Shown piece after piece: positions 9,376 through 18,478 of a DNA stretch of 20,483 bases (its first letter is position 1; each line of letters starts with the position of its first letter). The DNA lies in NCBI GenBank assembly GCA_015852425.1, contig JAAAIG010000638.1, positions 1 through 20,483 on the forward strand. The letters run 5' to 3'. Source of the DNA: Gryganskiella cystojenkinii. Its lineage: Eukaryota > Mortierellomycota > Mortierellomycetes > Mortierellales > Mortierellaceae. Under the pieces are notes generated by a model that had not been told where the DNA came from, did no database searches, and worked only from the letters and a program-made list of their open reading frames with translations. Made by a program: the position numbers and the translations under genes.

Positions 9376-10233
9376 GGTGGAACGGACTGAGGAGGAGTGA
9401 GGAGGAGAGTGAAGGAAAGAGAGAGAAAGGGAGAGAGAGTAAAGAAAGAAAAGAAAAAAAAGGGGGGGAGAAGAGAACGAGAAAAGTAAGAAGCGCTCGA
9501 GGTCGAATGTGGGCTGGTGGACTAAATGGCGAATCAGTTCATCTCGTTGTTGGTCCCTCATTCACCGTTCCGTTCTTTGTCCCTGTTCACCTTTTTTCCC
9601 TCAATTGCTCTCAAGTTCCCAATCCAGTTGTCCAGTTCAAAGTCCAGACCCCATGCCAAATTGTGCCTGAAAAAGAAAAATTGAGAAACCTGCACTACTC
9701 ACTCTGGGAAAGGCATGTTTTTTTAGTTTGTTTTTTACGCCACATATTGGCGGATCCTGCTGTGTGACCATGAGCGAGATGTGTCATGGTTCCTTGAATT
9801 GTACAGCAATGCGTGTTTCTATCAGAACTGACTCTGCTGCTGCGTGTGAGAGGAGGGAGAAGAAAAGGTCACACCAGTGGAAAAAGCGGCGACAGCATAT
9901 CTACGCCCCGTAAGTGTTGCCACCAATATTTTTTAGCGCAATGCCAAGACTAGGTCCTGGCTCAATATCTCGTGGCTCGAAGTCGACCATCGCTCGGTTG
10001 AGTTTCCGAATTTTCTCCTTCTTTTCGCTTCATTTCACTTGTTCCTCTCGTCCACAAAAAAATCTCTTCCTCCTCCCCGGCGAGTGCCTGAACTGTGCCA
10101 TTATTACTTTGTTCCTAAGGTCGCTTGACCCTCGTGTAATATATCCTCAACGGCATATAACACTGGCATTTCTTTTTATCTCCCTTCGTCAATTGCGCTC
10201 TCCATCCATCGATATCCATCACCGCCTTCTACT
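9376..10233. promoter_or_regulatory. Divergent promoter region between the PLC-like and TMEM184/HFL1-like genes
   Basis: 858 bp without a supported gene. Next to the PLC-like start it is GA-rich on plus (9388-9485). Next to the downstream gene it is CT-rich (10008-10080, 10160-10230). No clear TATA box, tRNA or repeat is seen. Confidence 0.55.
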
Positions 10234-12582
10234 ATGAATTATACCATAACAACTATAGCTCCACGAGATGACGGGTCTTTTCCGGGAACCGGATCAGGGG
10301 CTGAACTTTCACCGTCCACAGTCTGGTTCTCGGGTGTGTTTGCTTTCATCGCGACAATGGTCTCGACCTTCGCCATTTGGTTGCAACTGAAGAACTACCG
10401 TAAACCTGTATGACATCTGTTTGCGATCCACCAAAATATTTTTGATATCAATTGATTCGGGGCATCCACCTGAGCTAACGACCCTGACCTCTCCAATATC
10501 TGACTGCATAGATGCTTCAACGTTACACTGTCCGTATCCTATGCATGTAAGGCAAAGGTCGTAATCGGACATGGCTGCTGGGCTGTTAATTGCTCGGAAA
10601 ATTGACATTATTTTGTACTATTGTTGAAATTATAGGGTCCCAGTATACTCTTTATCGTCCTGGGTCTCGTTGACTTCATTGGACGCAGCCTTCTATATCG
10701 ATGCATTTCGGGATGTATACGAGGTGCGACGAGATAGAGGTTGATCCAGATAGTTGATTTTATGTCCCGGCTGTATCCATCGAAACTCACTCGTTTTTCC
10801 CGGTCCTTGATATTTAGGCATTTGTGATCTACTGCTTTTTCAATCTCTTGGTCTATTATCTTGGAGGGGAGAGGTCTCTCTTGACCATGCTTCACGGTCG
10901 ACCGTATTCTCAGCATGTCTTTCCTGTCAGCTTATGGGCTCGAGAAGTGGATGTAAGGATGGAACCTTTTGTACTAGCTGTCCTTGACGACCAATGGATA
11001 GACAAACAACTAACCCATTTACTCTCCATGTGTCTACCATGTACTCGTGGTACCATAGGTCGGCGACCCATACACGTTCCTGTTCATCAAACGAGGAATC
11101 CTACAATACGTCTACATCAAACCTCTCACTGCGGCCCTGACCATGGTCCTCAAATCCCTCGGTGCGTACCACGAGGGTTTGATTTCACTCAAGTCTGGTT
11201 ACCTCTGGATGGTATTGATCTCAAACGTGAGCGTATTTCTGAGTCTTTATTGCTTCAGTATGTTCTTCTTGGCGACCAAGAAGGATTTGGAGGATTTTCG
11301 ACCGGTTCCGAAGTTTTTGTGCATCAAGGCAGTTTTGTTTCTCACATTTTGGCAGGGTATAGCCATCGCGGTGTTGGTGGCAACGGGTCTCTTGCATTAT
11401 TGTAAGCATATACAAGCATCAAGATGGATATCCCTGTTTGTGTTTCGCCTAACATGAACGCGGTCTAGTTGTTGTGCAAGAAAATTGAACGGTTAACTGA
11501 GCTTCATGTTGTTTTATTTGTACATAATAGCCTCTCCAGAGATTGCGGTTGCATTCCAAGACGCACTGATATGTTTCGAGATGGCGATCGCATCTTTCGG
11601 ACATTTGTACGCATTCTCGCACAAGGATTACATCGATCCCGAGATCCCCTCTGCTCGAATGCCGATCTACTATGCGCTCCGGGATGCTTTTGGTATTCGA
11701 GATATCATCGAGGACTCTCGTGAGACTCTCCAGGGAACTCGTTTCACTTATCGGACTTTTGAGCCGTCGGACGGCGTAGCGACTGTAGGAAGAAGTCGGT
11801 CTGGAAGAATCATGGCTGGATTGCGGTATAGTTCCGGTGGCGCCTCTAAGTACTGGCTTCCATTGCACGCGTCCAAGGCCGATCGAACCCAGGAATCGAT
11901 GCAAGGGTTGGTAGAGGAGTATGACCTCGATATGACCGATGGACCGATCAATCTTCATACCGGAAAGAGGGGGGCTGGAAGAGGTGATGGAGAGACAATA
12001 AGTCTAAAATTCTCGGATGTGGACTCTCAGGATGGGGATAGCTTGGAGGAACTGTTCCATGACAGCAAGAAATTGCCCTATGGGGACTACAACTTTCCGG
12101 CTATCGACGTTTACGACCCAAACCAAGACCGGAGTCACGACGATCAAGATGGCAGCTGTCAATCCGGAGATACGTCCGCCTCAGCTTCTGAAGCAGCAAA
12201 TACAGCGACAAGAACCCTCGAAGGACTCGAGGGTCTGAGGGCAGCCCTCGGTCAAGATACCTACTCTTTTATTTCCTCATCCGCCTCAACTCATGGCGAC
12301 TTTATGTCCAACAATTTCAACAGGACAGTCCGTCCTTCGATATCCACACAATCCCTCTTTTCGGATGCATCTTACTCGACGGCTCCTTCGACAATGGTCG
12401 CTTCAGATGCGTCTACAGGTAGAAGTAACGGCCATGGCAGCGTGGTAGTAAGAGATGGCTGTGTCGAGAACGTGAACGGATTTGTGCCTCCAGCAAAAAT
12501 TCCGAAGTGGAAACTGAGAGGTCTCCGAGGAGAAAGTGGAAAAGACTTGATGTCAGGAACATTCAACTCCAGCAAACATTAA
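10234..12582 (+). CDS. TMEM184 / HFL1 / organic solute transporter-alpha family membrane protein, six exons
   Basis: Exons are 10234-10407, 10512-10546, 10636-10723, 10818-10952, 11059-11401 and 11531-12582, giving 608 residues. All joins keep phase; introns are 89-129 nt. The hydrophobic core of about 285 residues follows the DUF300 pattern. TM1 is near 30-51, then YRKP, VPVYSLSSW (71-79), AAFYIDAFRDVYEAF, YYLGGE (near 112-117), YVYIKPLTA and FWQGIAIAV, with the last span at about 266-288. After it comes the conserved segment ALRDAFGIRDIIEDSRETL (307-325). The remaining tail is long, acidic and Ser-rich. The yeast relative Hfl1 is a vacuolar membrane protein that binds Atg8 through a helix after the last span, which suggests a vacuolar role here. 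That role is inference; a transport function is not shown. A second candidate Atg8-binding motif is FPAI (447-450) between acidic residues. Confidence 0.9.
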
Positions 12583-13086
12583 TAACGTATTAGCTAACAG
12601 AAAAATAACAAACACATTGTACAAGCTAAAACTCTGTGTTCTTCGCCATCACATCATGACGCTGATTGTTGTCCGCCACCAAAAAAAAAAAAAGTCCACA
12701 CTATTTTTGGAGTGCAGCAGCCACCCATCGCACCGCCACAGCCCATTTTTTCTACATGATCGGTGTGCCTTAGGGCGATCAACCATGGACATAACTTGAC
12801 ATAAGATCAAGAACTCCGGAAGGAAACAGCCCAATGTTTGCAAAAAAACACAGCTGATCGAGAGCTTAAACAAAGAGAGCAAGGACCCTGGAGCAGAGGC
12901 TTGAAAAAAAAGGTACGGTATGCTCAGTATGCTACCGTACAAAGAAACCCGGAAGGTTCTCTCGTTCTCTCCCTCTTTTTCTACACGCTCTTTTTTCTTT
13001 CTTTCTCTTTTTTTTTTTTGTTACTCCTTTCTCTTCTCCCTCTTCCCCACCCTCCATATACCCTCTCTTCCTCTCTGTAATCCGCA
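12583..13086. promoter_or_regulatory. Intergenic region and promoter of the PAP2 gene
   Basis: 504 bp holding the 3' end of the upstream gene and the PAP2 promoter. It contains an A12 run at 12679-12690, the inverted repeat at 12913-12940 and a strongly CT-rich leader (12958-13080) reaching the PAP2 start codon. No further gene is supported. Confidence 0.6.
12913..12940. repeat. Perfect 8-bp inverted repeat with 12-nt spacer upstream of PAP2
   Basis: GTACGGTA (12913-12920) and TACCGTAC (12933-12940) are exact reverse complements. Inside, TATGCT occurs twice as a direct repeat separated by CAG. The site is 147 bp upstream of the PAP2 ATG and just before the CT-rich leader, so it could be a protein-binding site or form a hairpin. 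Function unknown. Confidence 0.75.
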
Positions 13087-15094
13087 ATGCTGTTCCGCAT
13101 GCAATCGCGTACAAGGGCTTTGCTCAGGTCCTATGCCAAGGACTGGGGTCTGGCCTTTGTCGTCCTCGCTGCATTCTCCTACATTGACACACTCGAGCCG
13201 TTCCATCGCCAGTTCTCGGTTAAGGACGTGACCATTCAACACCCTTTTGCCAAGAAGGAGACAATCCCAATCTGGCTTGCATTCGTAAAGTCATCGTCAT
13301 CCCCTCCCATTCATCGCATTGTCCCGTTTGCTTGCTTATGTGCCCCTTGTTTCATTTTCCTTCAGGTCGTGTGTCTACTTTTCCTGTGCTTCCATTCGAA
13401 AAGCGGGACTAAACCCCCCTATTCTCTTTTTATGTTTATTGCTCCTCTAGGTTCTCGCATTCGTCCTTCCCGGGTTGGTGATTGGTTGCATTTCCATTAT
13501 GCACAGGCGATCTTACACAGACTTGCATAATGGACTCCTCGGACTCTTTCTTGCCCAGGCTCTAGTTCTCATCGTCACCGACAGTGTCAAGGTAAACAAA
13601 TGAAGAAGAAAAAACTAAAAGGCTTACTGTGCAAAACACGCGCGCGCAAGACGAGAAAGCTCCACACCAAGAGAGAGACACAAACGGAAACCGGGACTTC
13701 ACCAATAGGAGAGGGCAAACCCCTCTCCGAACACAAGATCGAGGGAACAGCCCAAGAGCGCGTATACGACGAATTCAACTCCAGATCCATCGACAAACGG
13801 ACATGTTGGGGAACGCCTTTTCGCCTGATCATGTCAGGGGACAACTTACGGATAAACAAAAAGATTGACAAAAAGGAAAGCATATACATAAAAAATACCA
13901 TGTGCTCATTTTCACCATATTCGGAGGACAGGAGATCCACTCTCCTCCAAGCACTCAAATTGCAATTCATTATTATTGGAGGAAAAAACAAAACATACAG
14001 GATTTGACTCGGACTGAACAGGAGCAAGGGGGTGCAAGGACGCTGAATCGAGAAGAGCAAGGGTCTTTACCCGAGCTCATCGATAGGCTGTTCTCTTGAG
14101 TTTAATTTGCGCCACTTTTACGCCAGAGGGCTGTTTTTTTTTCTGGGCGGCATGGTAGCCAGGTGGCGATGGGCGGTTACTCTGATCGGACCATACAATA
14201 CATGAGACGCAAAAGATACTAACTGTTTCTCCGCCGTCTTCCTTTCTTTGAATAAAAAAAAAATAGATCGCAGTGGGAAGACCGAGACCAGACTTTTTGG
14301 ACCGATGCCTTAACCTTTACGACATGAAGGCCGGAGGAACCGAAGTACCTTTGCTCTCGGATCCCATCAACATGCTCTCGACTTCTGCGATCTGTACGCG
14401 GACAGATTTGTTGCGGGATGGATTCAAGTCCTTTCCCTCAGGTCATTCCTCGTTTTCATTCGGTGGACTTGGATACCTTTCTATGTACCTGGCGGGAAAA
14501 CTTCATCTGTTTGATGAACGTGGTCATATCTACAAGTCGGTCGTGGTCCTGGCTCCGATGATCCTGGCGGCTCTGATTGCAACATCGCGTGTTGCGGACT
14601 ACCGCCATCATTGGCAGGATGTCTCGGTTGGAGCGCTCATCGGCATGGTCTTTGCTGTCTTTGCTTATAGACAGTATTATCCTTCCTTGGCCGAGTCAAA
14701 CTCGGATTGTCCCTTTGCTCCACGTGTGATGGAAAAATTGTTGCCGACATCGTTGTTGCCTCATCATCGTCATGAACGGATCCCCGGCGGAGAGGGGGAG
14801 GATGCGGTTGTCCATCCAGATGATGTGATCCAGCGCGAGACCTTTTTGGGCAACAGCAACAGTAACAACACTCTTAGCGACACTAACAATGGCGCAAATG
14901 GTAACAACAATATCAGTACCAACATTGGAAGCTCGCTTGGTGGCGCTCGTCCGTTCCAAAGGACGGCAAGTCAGGATAGCAACAACATGTCCGGGACGAG
15001 CCTTGTGGATATGACCGGAAACAGCGCTGCCAAGTATAACAACGGCGGCAACAATAACAATAGTACCAACAACTTTGACCAGTCGCGTCGTTAA
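13087..15094 (+). CDS. PAP2-type lipid phosphate phosphatase (DPP1/LPP-like), three exons
   Basis: Exons are 13087-13284, 13451-13591 and 14267-15094, giving 388 residues, and all joins are phase 0. It is a polytopic membrane enzyme that removes phosphate from lipids such as phosphatidate, diacylglycerol pyrophosphate or lysophosphatidate, in the manner of yeast Dpp1 and Lpp1. All three catalytic signatures are present. Motif 1 is KIAVGRPRP (113-121, KX6RP, split after its Lys by intron 2), motif 2 is PSGHS (170-174) and motif 3 is SRVADYRHH (220-228, SRX5H) with the nucleophile His227. Hydrophobic spans are at about 20-36, 62-80, 93-110, 176-190, 203-218 and 229-246. The tail from about 265 is hydrophilic and Asn-rich (NNN/NNS runs), resembling the low-complexity tails of other genes here. 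Intron 2 is 675 nt, against about 90-380 nt elsewhere, with a branch site TACTAAC at 14217-14223. The exact substrate is not determinable. Confidence 0.93.
13708..13728 (+). other. GC-rich hairpin inside PAP2 intron 2
   Basis: GGAGAGGG (13708-13715) and CCCTCTCC (13721-13728) form a perfect 8-bp stem with a CAAAC loop. It lies 117 nt into the unusually long intron and could affect splicing or mark an inserted element. Seen in sequence only. Confidence 0.6.
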
Positions 15095-15169
15095 TGGGCA
15101 GAAAAGGTTGTGATCATATTTAATACCATAGTATCTTATCACTGGAATTAAACTCAGAGTAACACTATC

Positions 15170-15886
15170 ATGAAGAAACAATGTACTTTCCCTCCTTCCC
15201 TTCGAGCTCGCTCTCTTAACTCTTTGACGCAACACACTCACTCCCCAGCAAAACGATGGTGGACGAAAGGGAGCTTTGTCATGAGGTGCCGCAAACGCTA
15301 ACAAACCAAGCTCGTGAAAATCCAGCCTGCATTCAAACAGCTCTCCGGAACACAACCACGAAAAATCATAGCACAGCCCCTACTCAGCTCTCTCCAGGAC
15401 GAACGAAACGGGCTTCCATCTGGATCCACCAGACCCTGCACTTCCCATACGCCAGCACAAGCTTTTATTTGATCTGCCATAACGGACAACACTACGACCA
15501 CCACCAACTCACCAGACTCTGACACATTTTAGGTTCTCACCACTCGATGAGGACCCTTGAAGGTAACGGCGATGGTAGTGAGGACGATGACTTTGAAGAA
15601 GAAGAGATTGACATCCTTGACCTCGACGACGACGATAACTGAAATAAGTCCCTATTGAAGCACCGTCCCAAACTCATACCTGACGCAAGGGGTAAGGCTC
15701 ACCGCAGTCGCCAACATAAAATGAGCTCGAGACCGATAACAGCGACGAGACCCATGAGAACAACAAGGTCAGGAACTTCGATTTTAGTGAGACTCGAGTC
15801 GAGCGGCAAGATCAGAAAAGCTTCAAAACGACGATGAATATGACCTGCTCAAGTCTCTGATAAAGGAACCTATGATAGTCGGTTAA
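15170..15886 (+). pseudogene. Probable decayed coding region, family unknown
   Basis: I do not recognise the product. From the ATG at 15170 one frame runs to 15532 (about 121 codons) with only two internal stops: TAA at 15302-15304, a possible former CAA, and TGA at 15470-15472, a possible former CGA. Between them the sequence is protein-like (KLVKIQPAFKQLSGTQPRKI). Further on, other frames carry an acidic segment at 15547-15642 (GSEDDDFEEEEIDILDLDDDD) and a polar segment from 15723 (ELETDNSDETHENNK). A plausible C-terminus (KLQNDDEYDLLKSLIKEP) ends at TAA 15884-15886. Such frame changes fit an old, mutated gene or transposon-encoded protein. A multi-exon functional gene is less likely because I found no consistent splice joins. 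Confidence 0.35.
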
Positions 15887-16320
15887 TATGGTCATGCTTT
15901 TGGTTTTCTACTGTCTCCTAGCTCAATATTTCTTTGCTTGTCCCGTCTGCCTACGTCAACCATTTTAATGTGGAGGGGGGTTTGCATCACAATAATAATC
16001 GTTTCCGATTGTTAATATTTTCCTATCCCTCTCTGAGTAAAACCTTCACTGGACACATGCTCAATGATGTATCAAATCAAACAAACAACTAAAAGAACGA
16101 GAGAAAACCCTGTCGATCGAAGTCCAAGAACGCAGATCAGTCGCGTTGACTACCTAAAAGTCTATGTCGTTCGAAGGAGGTTGGGATACCGCAAAGAAGT
16201 CATGATTTGGGCTTCGGCTCGGTCGAAAAAAGCTCTCAAATGCCAGGATGTGGGTTGGGGGCTTTTTTTCTTCTCTCTTTTTTGATGACAGAAGGATTCG
16301 GCGATCGAGTTTAGTGACTG

Positions 16321-16326
16321 CACGTG
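16321..16326. promoter_or_regulatory. CACGTG E-box upstream of SCP2
   Basis: A palindromic class B E-box, 630 bp upstream of the SCP2 start codon. It matches the site type expected for the bHLH protein encoded in this window, but one six-base site can occur by chance. Confidence 0.3.
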
Positions 16327-16850
16327 TCGAGTGCTCTTTTTTTTTCTTCTGTGAGATGGGATGATGGACAATGTGCGATTTGGGATTGTCGACCTGTGGG
16401 ACACTTTACGAGGTGTCATACAGACGGATGCCTTTCGTCCTGTGTAAGAGACAGGACGCTGTCATCGTTGCTGACACTGTTCGACTATGATTCTGTATAA
16501 AGAGATCTTATTTATGGCAAGTGACGAGATACCCTTGGCTGTGGAGAGAGTCCAGCCGAGAGAATGAGTTTTTGAGTCAAGATCTGGTGGGTGCCTGTCA
16601 AAAGAGGAGAGCTGTGTGAGGTTGAGCGAGTGATGATTGGGGAGTGACATATGAATTGAGCGAGAGATGTCATCGTTTTTATTACAACAACTTTCTTGCC
16701 CGCAAGGTTTATTTTCCCTCTCCAAAAAGAAAAAAAAATTGATGAGCCGGAGAGTAGTTTTCTGGATCGAACTTTTTTTCTGTCTCTTTCACCTGTCTGT
16801 TGAGGACGTTCTCTTAAAGAGTAAAAAAGTGTAATCTTCTCGGAAAGACA

Positions 16851-16856
16851 TATAAA
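16851..16856 (+). promoter_or_regulatory. TATA box of SCP2
   Basis: TATAAA in the context GACATATAAACCCC, 100 bp upstream of the start codon and directly followed by the CT-rich leader. It is the clearest TATA box seen here and fits the strong codon bias of the gene. Confidence 0.7.
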
Positions 16857-16955
16857 CCCCAAACTCCTCCACTTCCTTCTTCTTTTTCTTCCTCATCTTC
16901 AATCACAACTCCACCCACCCTACCACCAACTCTCCACACATAACACATATACACA

Positions 16956-17743
16956 ATGTGTAAGTAACTAGTGTTTGCACCTTCGATATTCCCCCCCGTT
17001 TTTAATGAACCAAATCACCAAGATCAGCATCACTTGCCTGGCGTGGAACTGTCAAACGACAGGCAACAAATCCAGAAAACAGTACCACTGCTGCTGCCAA
17101 CAAGGACCTTTCAAGGACACTTCTTTTTACTCGGGAACAAAATGATAACTTCGGGACGATCCATGACGTCAACCACCACAGTTGCAAATCACCCCACGGT
17201 CATCCATGCAGGAGTGTCAGGGCACCTCACAGATCGATCAGGGCGTTCAGGAACAGGAAGACTGAAAATCTATTCCCTTCAATTGTATTTCCCTCCTATC
17301 CATTTTCTAACTCTTTTCTTCACTCTTTGTTAACAAACACAGCTCTCTCTGTCGAAGGTTTCAAGTCCTCTGCTCTCCTCACCCAGATCGATGAGCATCT
17401 CAAGAACCTCTCCGAGGCCGAGCGCCAGGATCAGGTCAAGAAGGTCAAGGGTGTCTTCCAGTTCAACGTCAAGAACAACGCCGGTCAGACTGCCACCTGG
17501 ACTTTTGACTTGAAGTCCGGTAACGGCGCCATGCACAAGGGCACCGTCCAGGGATTGAAGCCCGATATTACCATCGATCTCAAGGATGATGATTTCGTTG
17601 CTCTTGCCGAGGGCAAAGCTAACGGTCAAAAGTTGTTCATGTCTGGAAAGATCAAGGTTAAGGGCGCCATCATGATGGCCACCAAGCTCGACTCTGTCCT
17701 CAACGCTGCCAAGGAGAAGACTGGCTTTAAGGCCAAGTTGTAA
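16956..17743 (+). CDS. SCP2-domain sterol carrier protein with peroxisomal signal, two exons
   Basis: The first coding exon is only ATGT (16956-16959). The 383-nt intron (16960-17342, GTAAGT donor, CTAAC near 17306, CACAG acceptor) splits codon 2, and exon 2 is 17343-17743. The protein has 134 residues and starts MSLSVEGFKSS. This is a stand-alone SCP2 domain, a small lipid-binding fold that carries sterols, fatty acids or acyl-CoA. Typical features are VFQFNVKNN, ATWTFDLKSG, DITIDLKDDDFVALAEGK and LFMSGKIKVKG. The C-terminus is AKL, a type 1 peroxisomal targeting signal, so the protein probably acts in the peroxisome matrix alongside beta-oxidation. Codons strongly favour C-ending forms (CTC, GTC, AAC) and AAG, unlike neighbouring genes, which suggests high expression. 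Without splicing the ATG frame stops after three codons, so the intron is required. Confidence 0.95.
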
Positions 17744-17768
17744 AGCGATCTCTTCATCTATTACAAAA

Positions 17769-17793
17769 CACACACACACACACACACACACAC
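17769..17793 (+). repeat. (CA)n microsatellite in the SCP2 3' UTR
   Basis: About 12 CA units begin 26 nt after the stop codon. A simple repeat, likely variable in length between strains. Confidence 0.95.
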
Positions 17794-17799
17794 CATAGA

Positions 17800-17805
17800 A
17801 ATAAA
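17800..17805 (+). terminator. Candidate poly(A) signal of SCP2
   Basis: AATAAA lies 57 nt after the stop, right behind the CA repeat. Confidence 0.55.
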
Positions 17806-18108
17806 CTTAAACAATGTATAATACTAAAACGTTGCCTCTTCAGTTGACAAAGGCGCTGATGGTACAAAGAACTGAGGGCTATGCAAACAACTTATGACAG
17901 GACGCACGAAAGAGATGAAGTCCGGTAGCAAGCAGGCACGTCTAGTGAACAAAGTGTCTCTCTCTCGCCTCTTATTCGTTAAGGGTATATCACCGGCAAT
18001 TTTCACGTGACTAGAATTTTGCTTGGAAATAAACGTTTTTGCTTGGAAATAATTTCTTGTGTTACTGAAACATGGATGAACAAAAAATCTGGTTTTCATC
18101 GAAATAAG
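17806..18108. other. Intergenic region between SCP2 and tRNA-Ser
   Basis: No gene is supported. It holds a CACGTG hexamer at 18004-18009 and a 16-nt direct duplication at 18017-18052. Confidence 0.55.
18017..18052 (+). repeat. Exact 16-nt direct repeat upstream of the tRNA gene
   Basis: TTTTGCTTGGAAATAA occurs at 18017-18032 and again at 18037-18052, with 4 nt between. The repeat ends 56 nt before the tRNA. It could be a local duplication or a footprint of an insertion next to a Pol III gene. Confidence 0.85.
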
Positions 18109-18189
18109 GTCAACATGGCCGAGCGGTTAAGGCGTGAGACTAGAAATCTCATGGGTTCTCCCGCGCAGGTTCAAATCCTGCTGTTGACG
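18109..18189 (+). tRNA. tRNA-Ser (anticodon AGA)
   Basis: 81 nt, intronless. The acceptor arms GTCAACA and TGTTGAC pair fully. The anticodon stem TGAGA/TCTCA encloses the loop CTAGAAA with anticodon AGA at 18142-18144, which reads UCU (and UCC/UCA as inosine). The long variable arm with a GGG/CCC stem is typical of Ser. The T arm is GCAGG-TTCAAAT-CCTGC, with the B box at 18168-18178. The discriminator is G, as expected for eukaryotic tRNA-Ser. The three bases after it happen to be CCA (18190-18192). Confidence 0.97.
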
Positions 18190-18196
18190 CCATTTC

Positions 18197-18210
18197 TTTT
18201 TTGTTTTTTT
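18197..18210 (+). terminator. RNA polymerase III terminator
   Basis: T6 (18197-18202) and T7 (18204-18210) follow the tRNA end by 7 and 14 nt, as expected for Pol III termination. Confidence 0.85.
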
Positions 18211-18478
18211 GTCTGTTGCTACTCTTTTCTTACGGTCTTGTTGTTTTTGAGAGGGCATTTATACTCATTTCGCGTCTATTTCTCTTGAACACTATGGACC
18301 CATGGCTTCCGTTTCTCCATTTTTTTACTGTCATAATTATCGTCTCTCTTGTTGCGGGAGAAAAAGAGTCAGCATGGCTCGTCAAAGTCAAAGAAGGAAG
18401 TAAGACGCGTCGCCAATGACCTAGGAAGAAAGAACGGCGAGCCGCAAAGTTGATCTGGAGTAGCAAGTATAATGTTCT

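Larger units (their letters stand above)
15887..16955. promoter_or_regulatory. Intergenic region and promoter of the SCP2 gene
   Basis: About 1.07 kb without a supported gene. It contains an E-box CACGTG at 16321-16326, a TATA box at 16851-16856 and a C/T- and CA-rich leader at 16861-16955. No tRNA or large repeat is seen. Confidence 0.6.

Noticed and set aside
9376..9561. In-frame extension of the PLC-like protein that looks like a signal anchor
   Set aside because: Its hydrophobic Phe/Leu/Ser run comes from the CT-rich leader, and the ATG at 9375 has a far better start context.
13600..14007. 135-codon open frame inside PAP2 intron 2
   Set aside because: It is Lys/Thr-rich without protein-like periodicity. 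The flanking splice sites and exact motif 1 junction show that this is intron.
14696..15355. 219-codon minus-strand open frame
   Set aside because: It is mostly antisense to the Asn-rich tail of PAP2, whose AAC/AAT codons read as Val/Ile, and it crosses the PAP2 stop without any domain.
16960..17342. Possible C/D box snoRNA in the SCP2 intron (ATGATAA near 17143, CTGA near 17266)
   Set aside because: The boxes are about 120 nt apart with no terminal stem, too far for a normal C/D snoRNA.
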